Below the pieces are notes generated by a model. It ran no database searches, had not been told where the DNA came from, and saw nothing but the letters and a program-made list of their open reading frames with translations. Below are positions 56,436 through 64,000 of a stretch of 64,000 nucleotides of DNA, in pieces. Position 1 is the first letter of the stretch. Each line of letters begins with the position of its first letter. The position numbers were made by a program, and so were the translations under genes. Origin of the DNA: Fodinicola feengrottensis (lineage in GTDB: Bacteria; Actinomycetota; Actinomycetes; Mycobacteriales; HKI-0501); contig NZ_WOTO01000008.1 in NCBI RefSeq assembly GCF_010993775.1, forward strand, positions 124,001-188,000. Direction: 5' to 3'.

Positions 56436-56501
56436 TCTCGTAGCCGTAGTCGACGGCGCCCGCGCCGAAGGCGCCAGAAACATCGGGCGGATCGGCAGTA
56501 A

Positions 56502-56559
56502 GCACGGGGAAACCCCACCCCGACACCGCCCTTTGGTGTCGGGGTGGGGTTTCCCGTGC
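56502..56559. repeat. 25-bp hairpin with one bulge
   Basis: A left arm beginning GCACGGGGAAACCCCACC pairs over 25 positions with a right arm ending GGTTTCCCGTGC; the loop is 7 bases and there is a single unpaired G. Among the most stable structures in the window; no adjoining gene ends here. Confidence 0.55.
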
Positions 56560-56587
56560 CTGGTAGACGAGACGCCGCACCCACACA

Positions 56588-56655
56588 GAAAACACCCTTA
56601 ACCAAGGCACTCACCTCCGCAGCAAACACCCTTAACCAAGGCGCTCACGACCGCG
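56588..56655. repeat. 34-bp tandem repeat, two copies
   Basis: AAACACCCTTAACCAAGGC followed by (A/G)CTCAC-N5-GC, repeated head to tail; a third partial AAACACC follows. Non-coding. Confidence 0.55.
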
Positions 56656-56869
56656 GCAAACACCGAACCAGGGCCCCCCCAGCACACACCGCCCTCAACC
56701 CCGACAACATCCATCACCAAAAAACCACCCCCCCGCAGCCCAAGCCCCCAAACCCAAGCCGCAACCAAACGGCCGCTCACTCGCCAAAGCCCCCCAGTCG
56801 CTCGTACTCACCAAAGCCCAACCCCACCAAGGCCCAGATCTGTCAGACCACCCCTCTAGGCTCCTCCGC

Positions 56870-57658
56870 ATGGGACTTCCACCTATTGGGGCACATGTGG
56901 GGCCGGAGGATCCGCTGGCTGAGGCGGCTGCCCGGAAGGCCGACGCGGTGCAGTTCTTCCTGTCTGATCCGCAGGGGTGGCAGAAGCCGATCCCGCGCGC
57001 GGACGCGGACGCGCTGCGGTCCACCGACATCGCGGTGTATGTGCATGCTCCGTACATGATCAATCTGGCCAGTACGAACAACCGGATCCGGATTCCGTCC
57101 CGCGGCCTGGTCGCCGACCACGCGAAGGCGGCCGCGGAGCTGGGCGCGGCCGGATTGATCGTGCATGGCGGGCATGTCACCAAGGACACCGATCCGGCGG
57201 TCGGGGTCGAGAACTGGCGGAAGGCGTTCGCCAAGGCGGCCGAGACTGGCGGCTTCGGGTTGCCGATCCTGATCGAGAACACCGCTGGCGGCGACAACGC
57301 GATCGCCCGGCGGTTCGACCGGTTGGCGATGCTGTGGGACGCGATCGGAGAATATGAGCCGGGCTTCTGCCTGGACACTTGCCACGCGCACGCTGGCGGC
57401 GAGGACCTGGACGGTGTGGTGGACCGGGTGAAGGCGATCACTGGCCGGATCGACCTGGTGCACGCCAACAACTCCAAGGACGCGTTCGACTCCGGCCGGG
57501 ACCGGCACGAGAACTTCGCCGCCGGCACCATCTCAGCGCAGGCGATCGCCGCTGTCGTACGGGCCGCCGGTGCTCCGGTGATCTGTGAGACGCCCGGCGG
57601 GGTGGACGGCCAAGCCGCCGATATCGCATATTTGCGCGACCATCTCATCAGCGGATGA
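56870..57658 (+). CDS. nfo: endonuclease IV (AP endonuclease)
   Basis: Intact 262-residue TIM-barrel DNA repair enzyme that cuts at abasic sites. IGAHVGPEDPLAEAAARKAD, VYVHAPYMINLAS, LIVHGGHVTKDTD, ILIENTAGG, FCLDTCHAHAGG, HANNSKDAFDSGRDRHENF supply the three-zinc ligands. The stop overlaps the start of the following membrane protein (ATGA). The region upstream is repeat-rich, so its promoter is not obvious. Confidence 0.93.
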   Translation: MGLPPIGAHVGPEDPLAEAAARKADAVQFFLSDPQGWQKPIPRADADALRSTDIAVYVHAPYMINLASTNNRIRIPSRGLVADHAKAAAELGAAGLIVHGGHVTKDTDPAVGVENWRKAFAKAAETGGFGLPILIENTAGGDNAIARRFDRLAMLWDAIGEYEPGFCLDTCHAHAGGEDLDGVVDRVKAITGRIDLVHANNSKDAFDSGRDRHENFAAGTISAQAIAAVVRAAGAPVICETPGGVDGQAADIAYLRDHLISG

Positions 57659-59362
57659 GCCTGGGCAGGCTGGGCCTGGGCAGGCTGGGCCGCGAGCTGT
57701 TCCTGGTATGCCTGGGCGCTCTGTTGGTCAGCGCTGTGCTGACCTGGCCGACGCTGTTGCATCCGGCCAGCACCGTGCCGGCCGACCTGGGCGACCCGCT
57801 GGCCCAGTCGTATGTGGTGGCCTGGGGCGGGCACGCGTTGCTGACCAACCCGGCAGGGCTCTGGGATGCCAGTAACTTCTTCCCCGAGCACATGACGTTG
57901 GCCTATTCCGACTCGATGCTCGGGTATGCGCCGTTCGGGCTGATCGGGTCCGGCCCAGCCGCCGCGCTGGTTCGCTACAACCTGCTGTTCTGGTGGGTCG
58001 CGGCCCTCGCCTCGGTGAGCGCGTACGCGCTGGCCCGGCAGCTAGGTTCCCGGGTGCCGGGCGCGCTGGTGGCCGGGTTGGCTTTCGCGTACGCACCCTG
58101 GCGGCTGGCCCACGCCGGCCACCTGAACGTGCTCTCCAGCGGCGGGATCGTGCTGGCGCTGGCGCTGCTGGCGCGTGGCTTCGGCTATTCGTTCAGCCGC
58201 GGCTACCAGCCCGAGCGGGTCCGGCCGGGCTGGATCATCGCCGGTTGGCTGGTGGCCTGTTGGCAGGTCACCATCGGGTACGCGATCGGCTTGCCCTTCG
58301 TCTACCTGCTGCTGCTGCTCTGCTGCCTGGTCGCGGCGGCCCGCTGGTTGTTGGCCGGCCGCGCCCGACCGGCGCTGGGCCGACCACTGCTGTGGTGCAC
58401 GCTCGGGGGCGGCCTGCTGTTCGCCGCCGTGGTGGTCGTGATGGCCCGGCCGTATCTGGCGGTGACCACCGCCTTCCCGTCGGCCGTACGAACGTCGCCG
58501 AACTTCAGCTCTTCTCCCCGTCGCCGGTGGGCTTCTTCACCGCGCCGACCACTTCGTGGCTCTGGGGCAACGCCACCAGCTCGGTCTATAAGACCTTCGT
58601 GGCGCCGGCTGAGATGGCGCTCTTCCCGGGGCTTGTCGTACTTGTCCTCGCCTTTGCCGGGCTGAGCTACAGCGCCTGGCGCGGCCGGCAGCGGATCTGG
58701 CTGGGCATCGGTCTCGCGGTCGGCACTCTGCTCTGCCTGGGCACGAACTTCTTCGGTGGCGCGGTGACTTACCTGCCGCTGCTGGTGCTGCCGGGCTGGG
58801 ACGGCATGCGCACCCCGGGCCGGCTGATCCTCTGGGTGATGCTGCTGCTCGGGCTGCTCGCGGCTGGCTTCCTCACCCAGGTCCAGAACGATCTCGAGGC
58901 CCGCTGGGCGGACCGGTCGGGGCTCGGCGCCCGCTGGCGTGCGGCCGCGCTGGTGGTGCCGGCGCTGCTGGTGGCGATCGAAGGCGTCAACACCCTCTCG
59001 ACCACCCGGCTCCGGAGCCGCCGCCAGCCCAACTGCAGGCCGCCGCCGGGCCGATGCTGATGCTGCCCAGCGACTCCTGGTGGGACAGCAGGGCCATGTG
59101 GTGGAACACCGCCGGCTTCCAGCGGATGGTCAATGGCGCTGCGTCCTTCAGTCCGCCGTCGACCGACGAGATCCGCAACTCCGCAAAGTCCTTCCCCGAC
59201 GCCGGCAGCGTCGACTACCTCCGCAAGGCCGGCATTCGTACGGTCGTGCTCGTGCCGGACAGCACGTATGGGACCCCATGGCAGCAGGCGTCCGGCAAGC
59301 CGATCGACGGGCTCGGCATCAAGCGGACGTACGCCGGCACCGCCATCATCTACACGCTCTGA
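57655..59362 (+). CDS. multi-pass membrane protein, GT-C glycosyltransferase-like/YfhO-like
   Basis: About 568 residues with frameshifts near 58490 and 59020. ATG 57655 overlaps the nfo stop. N-terminal helix, then PTLLHPASTVPADLGDPLAQ with an acidic loop residue, and about ten further helices. A C-terminal soluble part reads LMLPSDSWWDSRAMWWNTAG and YLRKAGIRTVVLVPD. The pattern fits bacterial GT-C type membrane glycosyltransferases or YfhO-like proteins; donor and acceptor unknown. Confidence 0.7.
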
Positions 59363-59380
59363 CCGAGCCTGTGGTGCTAG

Positions 59381-59543
59381 GGCGTGTCTCCTCATTCCAG
59401 GTGGATGAGGGTCGAGATCCAAGCGTCGTCCTGCGAGTGCCGGGCGGTCGCGCTCATACCTTTGTTGTATGGGTGTGATCGTCCGGTGCTCGCAGGACGA
59501 CGCTTGGGCTCGGCCCTCGCCGCCTGGGATGAGGAGACACGCC
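59381..59543. mobile_element. MITE family 2, copy B (163 bp)
   Basis: Same terminal repeats as copy A (GGCGTGTCTCCT / AGGAGACACGCC) and the same flanking CTAG on both sides. Here the inverted repeat extends imperfectly for some 65 bases per arm, so nearly the whole element is one long hairpin. The right CTAG supplies the stop codon of the leftward GT87 gene. Confidence 0.88.
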
Positions 59544-61059
59544 CTAGGCCGTTCTGGTGATCGCCAACCCGTCATCCTGCTCTTCGTACGACTCGACCAC
59601 GTCGTTGAGCACCCCGCCGTCCGGGTCCGGGTCGCGCTCGGACCGGACCACGTCCCGCCACGGCTCCAGCACTTCCAGTACGACGAACCCGCACAGCATC
59701 ACCACGCTGGCCCAGCGGGCCATCGAAGCCAGCAGGAACAGCGACTCGGGTAGCTCGGTCTTGCCGCCCGAAGCCCGGATCAGCGTCTGGTAAAAAGCCA
59801 CGAAATAGCACAGCTCGCTGGCCTGCCAGACCAGGAAGGCGCCCCATTTCGGACGGGCCAGCACCAGCAGCGGGATCAGCCACAACACATACTGCTGCGA
59901 CCAGACCTTGCCGGTGAGCAGGAAGCCGGCCACCACCAGGAACGCCAGCTGACTGAGCCGAGGTGGCGTTGGCGCGGCGAAAATCAGCACCGCGATGGAT
60001 GCCCCCCGCACCACAGCACGAAGACGAGCCCGCTGATGGTGTTGAGGGTGCCGACGTTGTTCGCGATGCCGGCCAGCGGGCCGGTGTTGTCGCCGGTCAG
60101 GTTGGCGCCGACATACCAGAAGGTGCCCCAGTCGACGGCCCGCTGCTCGGAGAACCGGTAGAACTGGCTCCAGGCCGGCACCCCGGCCGCGAAGATCACC
60201 GGCAGGTTGACCGCCAGCCAGGCCAGCACCGCGCAGCCCGCGGTGGTCAGGAACGGCCTGATCTTGCGATGTCGTAGGCAGAGCAGAAAAAGCGGGCCGA
60301 GGATGAACAGCGGGTAGAACTTGGCCGCCGCCGCCAGCCCGAGCAGGACCCCAGCCCAGGCCGGGTTTCTTCGCGCCCAGGCGTAGAGCCCCAGCGTGCA
60401 CAGTGCGACCACGAGCATGTCCCAGTTCACGAAGGCGGTGACCACCATCGCCGGCGCGGCCGCGAGCATCGCCGCGTCGAACGGACGTCGGCTGCGCATC
60501 CGTACGTACGACCGCCCACACTGCCAGCACCGCGAAAATTGCTAACAACAGGGCGTTGACCTGGTAGAACATGGTGAACTGGGAGCCCTGGGTGCTGGGG
60601 ATCAGGGCGGTCACCAGCCACACCGGCAACGCGGCCAGCAGCATCATGGCACCCGTCAGCACCGGATACTCCACATACTGCAGGGTGTCGTTCGGGTCGT
60701 CGGTCCGCTTCTGTACGTATGGGATGCGGTGCTTGTCGAGCCCTTCCGAGCCGTAGAGCGCCAACACGTCGGTGTAGCAGCCGCGGACGTACTGGTTGTT
60801 GTTCGTCCACCGGCCGTCCGCGCAGGGCTCCTTCTGCAGCCAGGCAAGCGCCAGCACGGCCAGCGTGATCGCCAGCACCACCCGCATCGGGGTCCAGAAC
60901 CGCGGCCGGCCGGACTCGCCGGCATGCTGGCCGAGCGGGCCGCCGAGCAGGCCCGACATGCCGGCCACGAACCGGTCGGTACGCGATGGAGCGACCACCG
61001 TGGTGCCGCTGTCGTGTCGTCGCTGCCGGTATCGCTGCCGCCTCGCTGGCCTCACTCAC
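59544..61059 (-). CDS. GT87 family mannosyltransferase-like membrane protein
   Basis: About 505 residues with ten or so membrane helices and frameshifts near 60960, 60500 and 59990. NNNQYVRGCYTDVLALYGSE (periplasmic loop with Asp), VEYPVLTGAMMLLAAL, ARRNPAWAGVLLGLAAAAKF, then YPLFILGPLF and SQQYVLWLIPLLVLARPKWG are typical of GT87 (PimE/Rv0051-like) enzymes that use polyprenyl-phosphate sugars. Located directly downstream of the penicillin-binding protein, as Rv0051 is next to ponA1. ATG 61059. Confidence 0.8.
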
Positions 61060-61084
61060 GCCGAAGATCCCCCGCTCGTACGAA

Positions 61085-61113
61085 AGAACCCCCGCCGGGT
61101 GGGCGGGGGTTCT
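61085..61113. terminator. terminator between the penicillin-binding protein and GT87 genes
   Basis: AGAACCCCCGCC-N5-GGCGGGGGTTCT, a 12-bp stem; the leftward transcript continues TTTCG. Lies 7 bp after the penicillin-binding protein stop. Confidence 0.8.
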
Positions 61114-61119
61114 GAGAAC

Positions 61120-63673
61120 TCACTGATCCGTGCCACCTGGAAATCCTGGCACTCCGTGGCTGGGCCGTCCTGTCGGGCCCACCGACGGGATCCCACCGCC
61201 CGGGCCACCAGGGTTCGGCGACGGCGACCCGGACGGATTCAGGCTCGGGTTGGCCGTCGGGGTGGGCGGCGCCAGATGGCCGTTGCCCATGCTGTCGTCG
61301 CCGATGTACTTCGGGTCCGGCAACGCCTCGACGTCCTGGCCCTTCAGGGCGCCGTTCATGGTCCCCTGCCAGACCAGATACGGCAGGCCGGAGCCATAGA
61401 CGATGTTGCCCGCGCTGTTGACAATGGGCCCGTCATTCCCAGCACGGCCCACCCACACGGCGGTGGCCAGTTGCGGCGTGAACCCGCACATCCAGGCGTG
61501 CGCGTTCTGGTCGGTGTGTTTGTACTGGGCCGTGCCGGTCTTGCCGGCGGCGATCCGCCCGTCGTCAAGCGGGCCATGCGGCGCCGACGCGACCACCGTC
61601 TGCATGGCGAAGGTGGCATCGGCCGCCACGTCCGCGCTGAATGCCTGGGTGGTCTTGGGCGTGCCCTGGTAGACCATGCCACCGCTGCTCTGCTTGACGG
61701 TCTGCACGAAATACGCGTCGGCGTGCACGCCCTTGGCGGCGAAGGTGGCGAAACCGTCAGCCTGGTCAAGGACCGAAATGCTGAGCTGTCCGAGGGCGAC
61801 GTCCCGGATAGCCGGGTCTGTCAGGTCGGCGATCGGCTTGTCGTTGATAGTGCGGATCCCCGACGCGGCCGCCCGGTCCAGGACCTTGGAAGCCCCGACC
61901 TTCTTGGTGACGGCGTAGAACGTCGTGTTCAGCGACATCTTCGTCGCCTCGATCAGCGTGCAGTTGCCGCAGGACTCGCCGTCGGAGTTCTTCACCGGCT
62001 TGGGCTCGTTGGGAAGGTCTGGTTGTCCGAGCCGTTCCACACCGACTTGATGCTGATCCCCTGGCTGATCGCCTCAGCTAGCGCGTACGCCTTGAACGAG
62101 GAGCCTGGTGGGTGGGAGTGGACAGCGGCGTCGAACCCGCCGAAGCCACCCTCGCCGCCGTAATAAGCCTTGACCTGCCCGGTGCCGGGCTGGACCGACA
62201 CAGCCGCGGCGCCGAGCACCTTGGGCTGGTCGGAAAACACCGTCGTCCGCGAGCCGACCATGGCGTTCTGAGCCTGTAGCGAGATGGTGCTGACGATCTG
62301 CAGACCGCCGGTCTCCAACTGCTGTTCGTTGATGCCGTGCTGAGCGAGCTCGGCGGCGATCCGCTGGACGATGATGCCCTTCCAGCCGTCCAGACCCGAT
62401 GACACGCCGTAGCCGTTCTTGCGGGGCAGCGTCGTCGGATAGGCAGTCGAGTCGCGCTCGGACTTGCTGATCTTGCCGAGAGTGACCAGGCCGTCCATCA
62501 CGTAATCCCAACGCTTGCGCGCCGCGTCCGGGTGCAGCCCGGGGTCGTACCCGCCGTCGGGCTGCTTGACCAGGCCGGCGAGCAGCGCGCCCTGGGCGTA
62601 CGACAGCTGGCTGGCATTGATCCCGAAGAACGCCTGCGACGCGGTCTGAATGCCGTACGAGCCGCGGCCAAAGAAGATCGTGTTCAGGTAGAACCCCATG
62701 ATCTGGTCTTTGGAGTACTTCTGGTCGGCCTTGGTGGCCAACACGATTTCCTTGAGCTTGCGGGTGACCGTCTGCTCGTTGGTCAGATAGGTGTTCTTCA
62801 CGTACTGCTGGGTGATCGTTGAACCACCCTGCACGTCGCCGCCGGTCAAGGTGGACCACAGCGCGCGCAGGATGCCGGTCGGGGAGATGCCGCTGTTCTC
62901 GTAGAAAGTCCGGTCCTCGGCCGACACCATCGCGAACTGCATCGGCTTAGAGATCTGGCTGATGTCGACGTCCGTACGATTCTGGGCGCCAATCCTGGCC
63001 AGGACCGTCTTGCCGTCGTCGTAGTAGATCGTCGAGACCTGCTTGTTCGGGATCTGGTTCGGCAGCGGCACCTGGACCGCCGCAAAGCCCGGCGCCGACA
63101 CCGCCGAAGAGCAGCAGGAGCACCACGAAGCTGGCGATCAGCGCGATCCGGCGCCGCCGCTTGCGCTTGCGCGGGTCCTTCTTCTTCTTGCCGCCGCGAC
63201 CAGGGTCATTGCCGTTGCCACCCGGCTTGCGAGGCCCACCGGGTCCACCGGGTCCGCCAGGACGGCCCGGTCCACCTGGGCCGCTGCCCCCCGGGCCGGC
63301 AGGGCCGCTGCCGTAGACGGTGCCCCGCGAGGAGTCACCGGACCGGGGCGGTAGCCCGGCCGGCGGTCGGCCGTACGTGCCGCCACCACCGACGCTGGCC
63401 GAGCCGACCCGGGCGCTGCCGCTGGAGCGCCCCGCGGCTGGCCGTGGCGGGGGATTGCCGCTGGATGAGTTGATTCGCGGAGTTCCGCCGCTGGAGCCGA
63501 CGCTCGACGAGCCCACGCACCGAGGCGCGGCCCGGTTGGCTGCTGTCGGTGCCGCGTGGCGGCACCGATGCCGAGCCGTAGGTCGACTCGCGTCGGCTGC
63601 GGGTGGGGTCGGCTGGGCCGCCCGGACCGGAACCGACACTGGCTGATCCGCGAATGGGCTTCGGAGAGTCCAT
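61120..63673 (-). CDS. bifunctional class A penicillin-binding protein (PonA/PBP1a)
   Basis: Peptidoglycan glycosyltransferase-transpeptidase of about 850 residues. ATG 63673 (MDSPKPIRGSASVGSG). Long Pro/Gly/Ser/Arg-rich cytoplasmic tail, a Lys/Arg block, then the helix RIALIASFVVLLLLFGGVGA. Glycosyltransferase motifs: AEDRTFYENSGIS, GGSTITQQYVKN, TIFFGRGSYGIQTA. Transpeptidase: PGSSFKAYALA (SxxK), SLNTTF (SxN), AAGKTGTAQY (KTG). Extracellular Pro/Gly tail. Frameshifts near 63530, 63095 and 62020. Syntenic with ponA1 of mycobacteria. Confidence 0.92.
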
Positions 63674-63840
63674 GGCCCCACGATGCGACAGGACGGCTCC
63701 AATCTCCAAACCGCCGGCATGTCACCGGGCGGGAAACCGACGCCCGCTCGGTGGGCCGATGGAGGGAGGCTCTAGCCGTCCCTGCCTGCGCGGCGCACCG
63801 TTGCGCGGGTGGACTCTTCGTCCGACGTACCGAGGCCATC

Positions 63841-63984
63841 ATGGCCGAGGGTGAACTTCACCACGAGATGATTCCAAAAACAGCCCCGGCAGACCTCAAC
63901 AACGTACACGTCGAACGCATCGTGGATCGTCGCGAGTGTCGCCAGCTCCGCGGAAGCACGGGCCTGACCAGCCGAACTGCGTAG
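63841..63984 (+). CDS. possible small protein at the right edge
   Basis: Potential 47-residue protein (MAEGELHHEMIPKTAPADLN...). No family recognised and no strong ribosome binding site. It occupies the region where actinobacterial genomes often have divergent genes upstream of ponA. Could be spurious. Confidence 0.2.
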   Translation: MAEGELHHEMIPKTAPADLNNVHVERIVDRRECRQLRGSTGLTSRTA

Positions 63985-64000
63985 TTCGTCACCGTAAATA

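Overview
This 64 kb window is GC-rich DNA from an actinobacterium, not identified to genus. Supporting evidence: the order bifunctional penicillin-binding protein, GT87 mannosyltransferase-like protein, rpsF, ssb, rpsR, rplI, then dnaB matches the conserved neighbourhood known from Mycobacterium tuberculosis (ponA1 to dnaB). The window also carries a mycofactocin locus, chaplin repeats, and GTG starts with strong purine-rich ribosome binding sites. Roughly half of the genes carry one or more apparent frameshifts, including dnaB and rplI, often at homopolymers or short tandem duplications. I therefore treat most of them as sequence errors and annotate whole genes across them, naming the approximate break points.

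Layout. 0-2 kb: end of a DUF998 membrane protein, a fructosamine-kinase-like protein, and uracil-DNA glycosylase. 2-17.6 kb (mostly minus strand): a rearranged mycofactocin region. Read in transcription order it is P1 peptidase, iron-type nicotinoprotein alcohol dehydrogenase, sensor kinase, response regulator, mftA, mftB, mftC, an SDR, then an FAD monooxygenase-TetR pair, a divergent MocR/EamA pair, mftE, a second SDR and mftF. No mftD is present. Three copies of a ~183 bp inverted-repeat element (MITE-like) separate the blocks.

17.7-33.7 kb: molybdenum cofactor genes (moaA, moaD, moaE, mogA-like, moaC), a membrane-anchored sulfite-oxidase-type molybdoenzyme, and molybdate uptake (HTH-TOBE regulator, modA, modB, modC). 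Between them lie two proline-rich single-pass proteins, an OsmC protein, an AAA ATPase, an Rv3722c-like aminotransferase, and a MarR-controlled flavin monooxygenase. 33.7-36.2 kb: tRNA-binding-domain protein, XRE-cupin regulator and a divergent thioredoxin-reductase-like enzyme.

36.2-46.4 kb: the most unusual region, a duplicated two-gene surface module. One half encodes a secreted protein ending PSVSPD followed by a giant ~20-unit Gln/Asn ladder protein. The other half encodes a second PSVSPD protein followed by a poly-chaplin with about 13 chaplin-type units and an LPXTG sorting signal.

46.7-64 kb: dnaB with an intein carrying LAGLIDADG motifs, a DnaA-box cluster upstream of it, two YbjQ proteins flanking an orphan protein with an eCIS-type leader, rplI-rpsR-ssb-rpsF, a secreted protein, a 0.9 kb hairpin-rich non-coding stretch, endonuclease IV, two multi-pass membrane proteins and the penicillin-binding protein. 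A second MITE family (TIR GGCGTGTCTCCT) is inserted twice at CTAG sites that supply stop codons.
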